Part shown: one piece after another, positions 28,054 to 36,881 of the stretch | How positions within the stretch are numbered: the stretch's first letter is position 1 | How the letters are laid out: every line of letters begins with the position of its first letter | Assembly (NCBI RefSeq): GCF_009857505.1 | Contig: NZ_WWCP01000016.1 | Location: 1 to 64,000 of the forward strand | Origin: Duganella lactea | Lineage (GTDB): Bacteria; Pseudomonadota; Gammaproteobacteria; Burkholderiales; Burkholderiaceae_D | Length of the DNA: 64,000 nt | Direction: 5' to 3' | Position numbers and translations under genes: made by a program | The notes under the pieces: model-generated | Databases searched by the model: none | Told to the model about the DNA's origin: nothing | Seen by the model: the letters and a program-made list of their open reading frames with translations, nothing else

Positions 28054-28676
28054 GGTGTCGTTGGATGAGTACTGTTAACTAAGAGTGCGCGCACGGCGGC
28101 GATGTCGGCGCGGGCCTGCTTGCCGTCCTTGTTCTTGACCGCGCCGCGCAAATCGTCCAGTTCATACAGCGCGGCGTGCACGCCTTCCTTGTGCCACAGG
28201 AAGCTGACGGTTTCGACCATGCCGTAGCGCGGGCCTTTGAAGTGCGGCGTTTCCGAGATGTCGATTTGTATATTTCTGTTAAGCAGGAAGATTTCCACTT
28301 CCTTGGCGCTGTCGGCGAACAATTGCAGGTGGATGTCGTCGTGCGGGCCGGCCGTGCCATGCAAGACAGCGCCGGTCAGGTAGGGCTGGAATTTCTCCAG
28401 GCCTTCCATGATGTCGACCGCCAGCGTGCGCAGGCGGAACAAGCGGGCCGGCTGGGTGTTGGCGTGGAACAGTTGCTGGTAGATGCGGACTTCGGCCTCG
28501 ATCTGCGCATGGTCCGGCAGCAGGTTCAGCGGCGGCTGCGTGTCGCCCAGGATCTGCCGCGCGGCCTTGCGCTTGGCCGTGTTGTAGTCGGCTCCGTCCT
28601 CGGCGATCAGGCGCGCGGCGGCGGCCGCGATTTCGGCACGCAGAAGCTGGAGTTCGTCGTTCACATTGGCAGTCAT
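28050..28676 (-). CDS. Conserved nucleotidyltransferase-like protein of unknown function
   Basis: Protein of 208 residues starting MTANVNDELQLLRAEIAAAAARLIAEDG. The central segment YLTGAVLHGTAGPHDDIHLQLFADSAKEVEIFLL has the outline of a minimal nucleotidyltransferase active site (hydrophobic strand, G-(S/T), then D-x-D-like acidic pair), but the key Asp pattern is altered to DDIH, so catalysis is doubtful. The rest is helical. The start at 28676 gives a protein that does not invade the mpl promoter; a longer in-frame version (to 29096) overlaps mpl and is rejected. It is the first gene of the long minus-strand run and is translationally coupled to the TlpA-like gene. Confidence 0.72.
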   Translation of the reverse strand: MTANVNDELQLLRAEIAAAAARLIAEDGADYNTAKRKAARQILGDTQPPLNLLPDHAQIEAEVRIYQQLFHANTQPARLFRLRTLAVDIMEGLEKFQPYLTGAVLHGTAGPHDDIHLQLFADSAKEVEIFLLNRNIQIDISETPHFKGPRYGMVETVSFLWHKEGVHAALYELDDLRGAVKNKDGKQARADIAAVRALLVNSTHPTTP

Positions 28677-28802
28677 GGACGAGATAATACTCTGAACCGG
28701 GAAAACAGCGTCAGCTCGGGTAAAATCGCGTATTCGGTTTCGCCCGCGCCGCCTCCCGCGTCCGTGCCGGTGGCGATGGCGTTCACACTTTGTCTTAATA
28801 TT

Positions 28803-30167
28803 ATGCACATTCACATCCTCGGTATTTGCGGCACCTTCATGGGCGGCCTGGCCGTTCTGGCGAAAGAAGCGGGCCACCGCGTCACCGGTTGCGACGCCAA
28901 TGTTTATCCGCCGATGAGCACCCAGCTGGAAGCGCAGGGCATCGAACTGATCACCGGCTACGACCCGGAACAGATCGACCTCAAGCCTGACCTGTACGTC
29001 ATCGGCAACGTGGTCACGCGCGGCAACCCGCTGATCGAGGAAATCATGAACCGCGGCCTGCCGTTCGTTTCCGGCCCGCAGTGGATCGGCGACCATATAT
29101 TAAGAGACAAATGGGTGTTGGCCGTGGCCGGCACGCACGGCAAGACCACCACCACCGCCATGCTGACCTGGATACTGGAAGACGCCGGCTACGCGCCCGG
29201 CTTCCTGATCGGCGGCGTGCCGAAGAACTTCGGCGTCTCGGCCCGCATGCAGGGTGACAAGGATTCGATCTTCTTTGTCATCGAAGCGGACGAGTACGAC
29301 ACCGCCTTCTTCGACAAGCGCAGCAAGTTCGTGCACTACCACGCCAAGACCGCCATCCTGAACAACCTGGAATACGATCACGCCGACATTTTCCCCGATC
29401 TGCACGCGATCGAAACCCAATTCCATCATCTGGTGCGCACCGTGCCGGGTATCGGCCGGGTCATTTACAACGGCGACGAGGAACCGCTGCAACGCGTGCT
29501 CAAGCGTGGCTGCTGGAGCGAGAAGGAAGGCTTCGGCCGCGGCGAAGGCACGGATTGGGCGCTGAACGAATACGATGACGGCACGTTCGATGTGATTTTC
29601 CAGGGCGAAGTACAGGGCCGCGTCACCTGGTCGCTGACCGGCAAGCATAACCGCGCCAACGCGCTGGCCGCGATTGCCGCCGCCCGCCATGTCGGCGTGC
29701 CGATCGCGCAGGCCGCCAAATCGCTGGCCAGCTTCGAGAACGTCAAGCGCCGCATGGAAGTGCGTGGCGTGGTCAACCACATCACCGTCTACGACGACTT
29801 CGCCCACCACCCGACCGCTATCGCCACCACCGTCGGCGGCCTGCGCCAGAAGCTGGGCAAGGACCGCCGCATCCTCGCCGTGCTGGAACCGCGCTCCAAC
29901 ACCATGAAGCTGGGCACGATGAAAGACGCGCTGCCGGGCAGCCTGAGCGACGCCGACCTGGTATTCGGCTTCGGCAGCGAGCAAGCCTTGGGCTGGCACC
30001 TGGGCCAGGCGCTGTCGCCACTCGGCGCAACCGCCAGCGCCTATGACGACATCGACGCGCTGGTGGCCGCCGTGGCCAAGGCCGCGCGGCCCGGCGACCA
30101 TATTATTGTGATGAGCAACGGCGGCTTCGGCGGCGTGCACGACAAAATCCTGAAAGCGCTGGCGTAA
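28803..30167 (+). CDS. mpl: UDP-N-acetylmuramate:L-Ala-gamma-D-Glu-meso-DAP ligase Mpl
   Basis: Murein-peptide recycling ligase of 454 residues that attaches the recycled tripeptide directly to UDP-MurNAc, bypassing MurC-E. The N-domain starts MHIHILGICGTFMGGLAVLAKEAGH. The ATP-binding loop is AVAGTHGKTTTTAML, followed by EADEYDTAFFDKRSKF, NNLEYDHADIF and DDFAHHPTAI, all typical of Mur ligases and distinguishing Mpl from MurC. It complements AmpD, encoded at 12918, which releases the peptide. yqiA follows with a 1-base overlap. Confidence 0.96.
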   Translation: MHIHILGICGTFMGGLAVLAKEAGHRVTGCDANVYPPMSTQLEAQGIELITGYDPEQIDLKPDLYVIGNVVTRGNPLIEEIMNRGLPFVSGPQWIGDHILRDKWVLAVAGTHGKTTTTAMLTWILEDAGYAPGFLIGGVPKNFGVSARMQGDKDSIFFVIEADEYDTAFFDKRSKFVHYHAKTAILNNLEYDHADIFPDLHAIETQFHHLVRTVPGIGRVIYNGDEEPLQRVLKRGCWSEKEGFGRGEGTDWALNEYDDGTFDVIFQGEVQGRVTWSLTGKHNRANALAAIAAARHVGVPIAQAAKSLASFENVKRRMEVRGVVNHITVYDDFAHHPTAIATTVGGLRQKLGKDRRILAVLEPRSNTMKLGTMKDALPGSLSDADLVFGFGSEQALGWHLGQALSPLGATASAYDDIDALVAAVAKAARPGDHIIVMSNGGFGGVHDKILKALA

Positions 30168-30745
30168 TGATTCTGTATCTGCACGGCTTCCGCTCCTCGC
30201 CGCAATCGATGAAGGCGCGCGTGGTCGGCGCGCGCATGGCGGCGCTGGGATTGTCCGATCAATTATTATCGCCGCAGCTGCCGGCCTCGCCCAAGCTGGC
30301 GATCGAACTGGCGCTGGCGCTGGTGAAGGACGTGCCGGCAGGCGAGCTGAGCATCATCGGCTCGTCGCTGGGCGGTTACTATGCGACCTGGCTGGCCGAG
30401 CGCATCGGCTGCAAGGCGGTGCTGGTCAATCCGGCCATCGTGCCGCGCGTGAATCTGGACCAGCATGTCGGCGTGACCACGCAATACCACTCGGACGAGC
30501 CGTTCGAATTCAAGCCCGAATATATCGACGAGCTGCACGTGCTGGAAGTGCCGAAGATCAGCCGGCCGGAGCGCTATTTCCTGCTGGCCGCCACCGGCGA
30601 CGAGGTGCTGGATTACCGCGACATGGTGGCCCACTACCAGGGCGCGCGCCAGCATGTGATCCAGGGCGGCGACCATGCGATTTCCGCGTTCCCCGACTAT
30701 GTGGACGAAGTACTGGCCTTCTGCGGCATCGAGGCACGCTCTTGA
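30167..30745 (+). CDS. YqiA-type alpha/beta-hydrolase esterase
   Basis: Small hydrolase of 192 residues from the YqiA/UPF0227 family, which shows short-chain acyl-CoA/ester hydrolysis in E. coli. The oxyanion-region motif YLHGFRSSP, nucleophile elbow GSSLGGYYA, an acidic residue in ATGDEVLDY and the final histidine in GGDHAISAF complete a Ser-Asp-His triad. The start overlaps the mpl stop by one base (TAATG), and the ubiC start overlaps its own stop. The physiological substrate is unknown. Confidence 0.88.
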   Translation: MILYLHGFRSSPQSMKARVVGARMAALGLSDQLLSPQLPASPKLAIELALALVKDVPAGELSIIGSSLGGYYATWLAERIGCKAVLVNPAIVPRVNLDQHVGVTTQYHSDEPFEFKPEYIDELHVLEVPKISRPERYFLLAATGDEVLDYRDMVAHYQGARQHVIQGGDHAISAFPDYVDEVLAFCGIEARS

Positions 30746-31335
30746 GCGCGCGGCCGCGCGGCGCCTCGCTGCGGCAGGCGCAGTGGCAGCCGCATGTGCT
30801 GGCGTTGAACGCGCCGGCCGCCTACGTGCCGTGGCTGACGGCCGGCGGTTCGCTGACTGCGCGGCTGAAAGCGCACAGCGACAGTTTCCGCATCCAATGT
30901 CTGCATCAGCGCATTGAGCGCTGCCTCGGCGACGAGGCGGTGGCGATCGGTATGCATCGTCCCGGCCGGGTGTGGGAAAGGGAAGTGCTGCTGAGATGTG
31001 ATAATACGCCTGCGGTGTTCGGCCACACGGTGGTGCCGATGTCGGCCAACGCCGCCGATTGGCCGCTGTTCAGCACGCTGGGCGAGCGCTCGCTGGGCAG
31101 CACGCTGTTTGGCGATCCGCTGGTCCGGCGCGGTGTGTTGGAATTTGCAAGATTGCGCGAAGGGCATCCTTTGGCGCAACGCGCGCGCGCCGCCCTCGGG
31201 GCGAACGCGCCGCGGGATCAAATATTGTATGCCCGGCGCTGTCTATATCAGCGCCGGCAAGGTACGCTGCTGGTGACGGAAGTTTTCCTGCCCTCGGTGC
31301 TGGAACTGATTAAAACGAATGACAATAAACGATGA
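30742..31335 (+). CDS. ubiC: Chorismate--pyruvate lyase UbiC
   Basis: Enzyme of 197 residues making 4-hydroxybenzoate and pyruvate from chorismate, the first committed step of ubiquinone synthesis. Family features are WLTAGGSLTARLKAHSDSFRIQCL near the N-terminus, VWEREVLLRCDNTPAVFGHTVVP with the product-binding Arg, LGERSLGSTLFG, and the C-terminal RRCLYQRRQGTLLVTEVFLP with the catalytic Glu. The start is TTG at 30742, overlapping the yqiA stop. The gene overlaps the next gene's start by 4 bases, giving a tightly coupled mpl-yqiA-ubiC-rnb unit. Confidence 0.9.
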   Translation: MSARPRGASLRQAQWQPHVLALNAPAAYVPWLTAGGSLTARLKAHSDSFRIQCLHQRIERCLGDEAVAIGMHRPGRVWEREVLLRCDNTPAVFGHTVVPMSANAADWPLFSTLGERSLGSTLFGDPLVRRGVLEFARLREGHPLAQRARAALGANAPRDQILYARRCLYQRRQGTLLVTEVFLPSVLELIKTNDNKR

Positions 31336-33359
31336 ATGTATTTTTTGAAGAATCCGGCGATTTCAAAGTCGGCAGCGTAATGACCCAAGCCGGCGAGGCC
31401 TATCAGGTGGAGATGGCCAGCGGCAAGCGCACCAAGGTCAAGACCAAGGACGTGCTGCTGCAGTTCGAGAAGCCGGCGCCGGGCGAGCTGATGGAGCAGG
31501 CCAAGGCCATCTCCGCCGAGATCGACCTGGAATTCCTGTGGGAAGTCGCCGGCGAGGAAGAGTTCGGCTTTGCCGAGCTCGGCGCGGAATACTTCGGCCA
31601 CGCGCCGCAGCCGGCCGAAGCGGCCGGCCTGATTCTGAGCCTGCATTCGTCGCCGGTGTATTTCTATAAAAAGGGCCGTGGCCGCTACAAGGCCGCGCCC
31701 GAGCCAGCGCTGCGCGCCGCGCTGGCCGGCATCGAGAAGAAGAAACAGCAGGCGCTGGTGCAGGCCGGCTATGTCGAACAGCTGAAAGCCAAGCAGTTGC
31801 CGGAATCGATGCAGAACATCGTGCTGCAACTGTTGTTCAAGCCGGACAAGAATTCGATCGAATACAAGGCGCTGGACGCCGCCTGCACCGAACTGCACAC
31901 CAATCCGCAGCGCCTGATGCTGGCGGTCGGCGGCGTGCAGTCGCCCAAGGCGCTGCACATGGCCAAGTTCCTGTTTGAGAATTTCCCGAAAGGCGCCGGC
32001 TTCCCGGACGTGCCGGTGCCGTCGGCGCCGGCCAACCTGCCGGTGGCCCAGGTGGCAGCGTTCTCGATCGACGACGTGACCACCACCGAGATCGACGACG
32101 CGTTCTCGGTCACCAGGCTGGACGACGGCAACGTCAAGATCGGCATCCACATCGCCGCGCCGGGCCTGGGCATCAAGCCGGACGACGCGGTCGACAAGCT
32201 GGCGCGCGCCCGCATGTCCACCGTCTACATGCCGGGCGACAAAATCACCATGCTGCCGGATAACATCGTCGAGGCGTTCACGCTGGCCGAGGGCAAGACT
32301 TGCCCGGCGCTGTCGCTGTACGCCACGCTGAACCCGGCCGACTGGTCGGTGCTGGCCACCGAAACTCGCGCCGAGATGGTGCCGATCGCCAACAACCTGC
32401 GTCACAACGATCTGGACGATCTGGTCAACGAAGAGACGCTGGCCAGCGGCGCGGGCGACTATCCACGCAAGGAAGAGCTGGGCCTGATCTGGCAATGGGC
32501 GCAGGTGCTGGAGGCGGCGCGCATGGTCAAGCGCGAGGGGTTCGGCCTGAAGCCGGAGCAGAACAACCGCGTCGATTTCAACTTCTACGTGGAAGACGAT
32601 GTGGTCACCGTCAGCCGCCGCAAGCGCGGCGCGCCGCTGGACAAGATCGTCGCCGAGCTGATGATCTTCGCCAACAGCACCTGGGGCAAGCTGATGCATG
32701 ACAACGGCGTGCCGGGCATTTATCGCAGCCAGGGCCGTGGCGTCGGCGGCTGGAACGCCAAGATGCAGGTGCGCATGCTGACGCACGCGGCGCCGCACGA
32801 GGGCCTGGGTGTGGATCAGTACGCGTGGAGCACGTCGCCGCTGCGCCGTTACACCGATCTGGTCAACCAATGGCAGATTCTGGCCTGCGCCGAGAAGGGC
32901 GTGATGGCGCCGCTGGTCGCGCACTTCAAGCACAAGGATGCCGGCCTGTTCGCGATTGTGTCGCAGTTTGACGCCGCCTATGGCGCTTACGCGGATCACC
33001 AGGCGAACATGGAACGCTACTGGTGCCTGCGCTGGCTGGGGCAGGAGAATGCGCGTCAGGTGGAGGCGGTGGTGCTGAAGGACGAGGTGCTGCGCTTGAC
33101 CGACATTCCGCTGATCATCCGTCTGCCGGGCATGCCGTCGGTGGCGCGTGGCGCGCAGGTCAAGCTGGACATCCTGCGCTGGGACGAGGTGGATCTGACC
33201 ATCGAGGCGCGCCTCCTGGAAATCCCGACCGACGCGGCGCCAGCCGACGTCGACTTCGAGGACGACGTGGAAGACGCGCCGGAAGAGTCGGTCGATGCGC
33301 CGGAAGTGGCGGTCGAAGTGGCGGCGGAAGCCACCACCGAACCGCCGGCGGCGGCCTAA
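31332..33359 (+). CDS. RNB-domain exoribonuclease, RNase II family
   Basis: 3'-to-5' exoribonuclease of 675 residues. An N-terminal region (about 1-230) carries a cold-shock-like segment. The RNB catalytic domain begins FSIDDVTTTEIDDAFSV, where the clustered Asp residues bind the metal, and continues with IHIAAPGLGI, MPGDKITMLPD and the SPLRRYTDLVNQWQI motif. A short C-terminal S1-like part (PGMPSVARGAQVKLDILRWDEVDLTIEARLLE) is followed by an acidic Ala/Glu/Val tail. The domain order resembles RNase II more than RNase R, which has a long basic C-terminus. The start overlaps ubiC by 4 bases. Confidence 0.9.
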   Translation: MNVFFEESGDFKVGSVMTQAGEAYQVEMASGKRTKVKTKDVLLQFEKPAPGELMEQAKAISAEIDLEFLWEVAGEEEFGFAELGAEYFGHAPQPAEAAGLILSLHSSPVYFYKKGRGRYKAAPEPALRAALAGIEKKKQQALVQAGYVEQLKAKQLPESMQNIVLQLLFKPDKNSIEYKALDAACTELHTNPQRLMLAVGGVQSPKALHMAKFLFENFPKGAGFPDVPVPSAPANLPVAQVAAFSIDDVTTTEIDDAFSVTRLDDGNVKIGIHIAAPGLGIKPDDAVDKLARARMSTVYMPGDKITMLPDNIVEAFTLAEGKTCPALSLYATLNPADWSVLATETRAEMVPIANNLRHNDLDDLVNEETLASGAGDYPRKEELGLIWQWAQVLEAARMVKREGFGLKPEQNNRVDFNFYVEDDVVTVSRRKRGAPLDKIVAELMIFANSTWGKLMHDNGVPGIYRSQGRGVGGWNAKMQVRMLTHAAPHEGLGVDQYAWSTSPLRRYTDLVNQWQILACAEKGVMAPLVAHFKHKDAGLFAIVSQFDAAYGAYADHQANMERYWCLRWLGQENARQVEAVVLKDEVLRLTDIPLIIRLPGMPSVARGAQVKLDILRWDEVDLTIEARLLEIPTDAAPADVDFEDDVEDAPEESVDAPEVAVEVAAEATTEPPAAA

Positions 33360-33421
33360 CCGTCACGTCTGCGCAGGAATTGACGTGTAGAATTTGAGCA
33401 TGTTTTCCATCCGGCCACCGC

Positions 33422-34309
33422 GTGAAATCTTTTAAAGAAAATCGCCTGCTGTACCTCGCCATCGGCCTTTCGCTGGTGGCGCATGCCGTCATGCTGGCGG
33501 TGCGCTTTGTCGCGCCGACGCCGGCGCCGGTGCAGGCGGCCGATCCGGGACTGGAAGTCATCCTCGTCAACGCCAAGCACAACAAGGCGCCGCTGAAGGC
33601 CGACGCCGTCGCCCAGGCCAATCTGGACGGCGGCGGCACGGTCGACAAGGGCCGCGCCAAGTCGCCGATGCCGGACATGCGCAAGACCGAAAACGGCGAC
33701 AGCGTGCAAGCCAACAAGCGCCGCATCGCCGAACTGGAAGAGCGCCAGAAACAACTGATGACGCAGGTGAACGGCTCGTCGAGGCTGACCGCGCCGCCGG
33801 TCACCGAGAAACTGACACCGGACCCGACGCCCACCGGCGTCGATCTGCTGGAATCGAGCAAGGCCATCGCCCGCCGCGTGGCGGAAATCAGCGAGACCAT
33901 CGAAGACCAGAACAAGCGGCCGAAGAAAACCCTGATCACGCCGAGCACGCGCGAGGCCGGCTACGCGATCTATTACAAGACCATGCAGAAGCGCATCGAG
34001 GATATCGGCACGCTGAACTTCCCGAACGTGAACGGGCGCAAGCTGTACGGCCAATTGACGTTGTCGATCCCGGTGTTCCAGGACGGCAGCATTTATGAAA
34101 AAGAAGGCGGCATCAAGGTCGAGCGCAGTTCCGGCAATCCGGCGCTGGATGAGGCCGCGATGCGCATCGTGCGCCGCTCGGCGCCGTTCGGCAAATTTCC
34201 GCCGAACATGCTGTCGAGGGATAAGGATGATTTGTGGGTGATCATCACCACCTTCAAATTCACCCGCGAAGACAAACTACAAGCCGATATGAGCGGCGGA
34301 GGACGATAA
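33422..34309 (+). CDS. TonB-like energy transducer / periplasmic TonB C-terminal domain protein
   Basis: Protein of 295 residues with one N-terminal membrane segment ([21 protein letters not shown], about 9-29, including the SxxxH-type TonB helix signature). A charged, coiled-coil-prone middle region ([16 protein letters not shown]) and a C-terminal TonB fold ([16 protein letters not shown]...[26 protein letters not shown]) follow. It would couple proton motive force to outer-membrane receptors, but no exbB/exbD or receptor is nearby. Start is GTG at 33422; the only nearby ATG (33400) is in another frame and stops at once. A TAGAAT (33388-33393) could be a -10. aroE starts 4 bases after it. 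Confidence 0.85.
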   Translation: MKSFKENRLLYLAIGLSLVAHAVMLAVRFVAPTPAPVQAADPGLEVILVNAKHNKAPLKADAVAQANLDGGGTVDKGRAKSPMPDMRKTENGDSVQANKRRIAELEERQKQLMTQVNGSSRLTAPPVTEKLTPDPTPTGVDLLESSKAIARRVAEISETIEDQNKRPKKTLITPSTREAGYAIYYKTMQKRIEDIGTLNFPNVNGRKLYGQLTLSIPVFQDGSIYEKEGGIKVERSSGNPALDEAAMRIVRRSAPFGKFPPNMLSRDKDDLWVIITTFKFTREDKLQADMSGGGR

Positions 34310-34313
34310 CCAT

Positions 34314-35132
34314 ATGGACCGCTACTGCGTGTTCGGCAACCCGATTGCCCATAGCAAATCACCGGAGATCCATGCCGCGTTCGCGGCGCAGACCGGCCAG
34401 CACCTGCAATATGAACGCCGCCTGGCGCCGCTGGACGGCTTCGCCGACGCGGTGCGCGCCTTCATCGCCGAAGGCGGCAAGGGCGCCAACGTGACGGTGC
34501 CGTTCAAGCTGGAGGCGGTCAAGCTGGCGCAGGCGCTGACCATCCGCGCGCGCGCCGCCGGCGCGGTCAACACGCTGGTGTTCAGCGACGACGGCATCAT
34601 CGGTGACAACACCGACGGCGCCGGGCTGGTGGCCGATATCGTCAACAACGCCGGCGTGCCGCTCGCCGGCAAGCGCGTGCTGCTGCTGGGCGCGGGCGGC
34701 GCGGCGCGCGGCGTGGTGCTGCCGCTGCTGGAGCATCGCCCGGCACAACTGGTGATCGCCAACCGCACCGTCGCCAGGGCTGAAGCGCTGGTCGGGCAGT
34801 TTGCCGCGCTGGGCGGCGAGGGCGTGGTGTCGGCGTGTGGCTTCGACGGCATCGAAGGTGACTACGACGTCATCATCAACGGCACGGCGGCCAGCCTGAG
34901 CGCCGAACTGCCGCCGATTTCGCCATCAGTCTTCGCGCCCGGATGCCTGGCTTTGGACATGATGTACGCAGCCTCCCCCACGGTATTCTTGCAGTTCGCT
35001 GGCCGGCACGGCGCACAGTTGCGCGATGGCTTGGGCATGCTGGTCGAGCAGGCCGCCGAAGCCTTCAAGCTGTGGCGCGACGTGCAGCCGGCGACGGGCG
35101 AGGTGTTGCAGACGCTGCGTGCCAAGCTATGA
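34314..35132 (+). CDS. aroE: Shikimate dehydrogenase AroE
   Basis: NADP-dependent enzyme of 272 residues reducing 3-dehydroshikimate to shikimate. The substrate site has [10 protein letters not shown] and GANVTVPFK, containing the catalytic Lys. DNTDGAGLV is followed by the nucleotide-binding loop [17 protein letters not shown] and [10 protein letters not shown], the NADP-preferring segment. Length and motifs are normal. It overlaps mtgA by 4 bases. aroQ, the preceding step, is encoded at 26977 on the other strand. Confidence 0.96.
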   Translation: MDRYCVFGNPIAHSKSPEIHAAFAAQTGQHLQYERRLAPLDGFADAVRAFIAEGGKGANVTVPFKLEAVKLAQALTIRARAAGAVNTLVFSDDGIIGDNTDGAGLVADIVNNAGVPLAGKRVLLLGAGGAARGVVLPLLEHRPAQLVIANRTVARAEALVGQFAALGGEGVVSACGFDGIEGDYDVIINGTAASLSAELPPISPSVFAPGCLALDMMYAASPTVFLQFAGRHGAQLRDGLGMLVEQAAEAFKLWRDVQPATGEVLQTLRAKL

Positions 35133-35845
35133 AAAAATCCTCCGGCAAATCCTCCGGCAAATGGCGTTGGGTGAAGTGGCTGTTCATCCTGCCGCTGCTG
35201 CTGTTTCTGGCGGTGCAGCTGTATTTCTTCCTGCAGATCTGGTGGTGGGTCGACCACAACCCGAGCATGACCAGCTTCATGCGCGAGCAGCAGGCGGCGC
35301 TGCAGGAGAAGAACCCCAAGGCCAACATCCAGCAGGCGTGGGTGCCGTACAACCGCATCTCGAATAACCTCAAGCGCGCCATCATCGCCTCGGAAGACGC
35401 CAACTTCTCCGAGCACGAGGGCGTGGACTTGGAGGCGCTGCAAAAGGCCTACGAGAAGAACAACAAGAAGAAAAAAGTGGTGGCGGGCGGTTCGACCATT
35501 ACCCAGCAGTTAGCCAAGAATCTGTTCCTGTCCGGCTCGCGCAGCTATCTGCGCAAGGGTCAGGAGCTGATCATCACCTACATGCTGGAAACGCTGATGG
35601 ACAAGGAGCGCATCTTCGAGATCTACCTGAACGTGGTGGAATTCGGCACCGGCACCTTTGGCGCCGAGGCGGCGGCACGCCATTACTACGGCGTCAGCGC
35701 CGCCAATCTGAGCGCGATGCAGGCGGCCAAACTGGCGGTGATGTTGCCCAATCCGCGGTATTTCGACAAACACCGCGACTCCAACTATCTGGCCCGCCGC
35801 ACCGGCGTGATTTTGCGCCGCATGGGCTCCGCCGATCTACCTTAA
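35129..35845 (+). CDS. mtgA: Monofunctional biosynthetic peptidoglycan transglycosylase MtgA
   Basis: Inner-membrane glycosyltransferase (GT51) of 238 residues that polymerises lipid II into glycan strands. A basic N-terminus ([17 protein letters not shown]) and one membrane helix ([21 protein letters not shown]) precede the GT51 domain, with the catalytic Glu in [11 protein letters not shown] and the motifs [27 protein letters not shown] and [20 protein letters not shown]. The ATG at 35129 overlaps the aroE stop (ATGA); an in-frame extension into aroE is rejected. Confidence 0.95.
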   Translation: MKKSSGKSSGKWRWVKWLFILPLLLFLAVQLYFFLQIWWWVDHNPSMTSFMREQQAALQEKNPKANIQQAWVPYNRISNNLKRAIIASEDANFSEHEGVDLEALQKAYEKNNKKKKVVAGGSTITQQLAKNLFLSGSRSYLRKGQELIITYMLETLMDKERIFEIYLNVVEFGTGTFGAEAAARHYYGVSAANLSAMQAAKLAVMLPNPRYFDKHRDSNYLARRTGVILRRMGSADLP

Positions 35846-35857
35846 ACCGGGCTTTGC

Positions 35858-35894
35858 GGGTACACTTGCGCTGTTTCCAAAAGCGCGTGTACCC
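35858..35894 (+). promoter_or_regulatory. Long inverted repeat directly abutting the corA start codon
   Basis: GGGTACAC (35858-35865), two bases, GCGC, an 11-base loop, GCGC, then GTGTACCC (35887-35894), ending at the base before the ATG. That is 12 bp of pairing with a 2-base bulge. No Shine-Dalgarno is visible outside it. TACACT at 35861-35866 could instead be a -10, in which case transcription would begin inside the loop and the repeat would act only as DNA. Confidence 0.55.
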
Positions 35895-36860
35895 ATGATC
35901 AATGTTTTCGTTCTTCAGAATGGCCGGCTGAACCAGGTTCCCATCGACACGCGCGAAGACCTGGAAAAGGTCGAGCCCGTGTGGGTTGACCTGACCGATC
36001 CGACCGATGCGGAACGCGCCTGGGTACGCACGATCTACGGCGTGATCCTGCCGGGCGAGGACGAGGTCAAGGACATCGAGGCGTCGGCCCGCTATTACGA
36101 GGCGGAAAACGGCGACCTGCACCTGCGCACCGACTTCCTGCTGGAAGAGGAGGACGGCCCGTCGCGCATCGTGACGGTGGCGTTCATCCTGGCGCGCAAG
36201 ATTCTGTTCTCGGTCCATACCGATGATTTGCCGGTGTTCCGCCTGGTGCGCATGCGCGCGCGTTCGCGTCCGGGCTCGATCGCCGATTACATGGACGTGC
36301 TGCTGGACCTGTACGCCACCGACGCCGAGTATTCGGCGGACGCGCTGGAAGGCATTTATCAGCAGCTGGAGGAAGTCAGCGGCCGCGTGCTGCAGAAAGA
36401 ATTCACCGACCAGGACGCGGCCGCCGCGCTGAACGCCATCGCCCACGAGGAAGACTTGAACGGCCGTATCCGTCGCAACATGATGGACACGCGGCGCGCG
36501 GTCAGCTTCCTGATGCGCGGCCGGCTGCTCAACTCCGACCAGTTCGAGGAAGCGCGCCAGATTCTGCGCGACATCGAATCGCTGGACGGCCACACGTCCT
36601 TCCTGTTCGACAAGATCAACTTCCTGATGGACGCCACGGTCGGTTTCATCAACATTAACCAGAACAAGATCATCAAGATCTTCTCGGTGGCCTCGGTGGC
36701 CTTCCTGCCGCCAACGCTGATCGCCTCGATCTACGGCATGAACTTCAAGTGGCTGCCGGAGCTGGAGTGGCCGCTGGGCTACCCCTTCGCCCTGGTCCTG
36801 ATGCTGGCCAGCGCGATCGCCCCGTTCCTGTACTTCCGCCATCGCGGCTGGCTCAAATAA
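35895..36860 (+). CDS. corA: CorA-family magnesium/cobalt transporter
   Basis: Pentameric divalent-cation channel of 321 residues. A large cytoplasmic N-terminal domain (about 1-255) with an acidic stretch and long helices is followed by the selectivity signature YGMNF (about 282-286) between two C-terminal membrane segments (FSVASVAFLPPTLIASI and YPFALVLMLASAIAPFLYF). The start MINVFVLQNGRLNQV is the one usual for the family in betaproteobacteria. A 12-bp hairpin ends immediately before the ATG and may govern translation or transcription. Confidence 0.94.
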   Translation: MINVFVLQNGRLNQVPIDTREDLEKVEPVWVDLTDPTDAERAWVRTIYGVILPGEDEVKDIEASARYYEAENGDLHLRTDFLLEEEDGPSRIVTVAFILARKILFSVHTDDLPVFRLVRMRARSRPGSIADYMDVLLDLYATDAEYSADALEGIYQQLEEVSGRVLQKEFTDQDAAAALNAIAHEEDLNGRIRRNMMDTRRAVSFLMRGRLLNSDQFEEARQILRDIESLDGHTSFLFDKINFLMDATVGFININQNKIIKIFSVASVAFLPPTLIASIYGMNFKWLPELEWPLGYPFALVLMLASAIAPFLYFRHRGWLK

Positions 36861-36881
36861 GCGCAGCCGCCGCCCGCGCGC

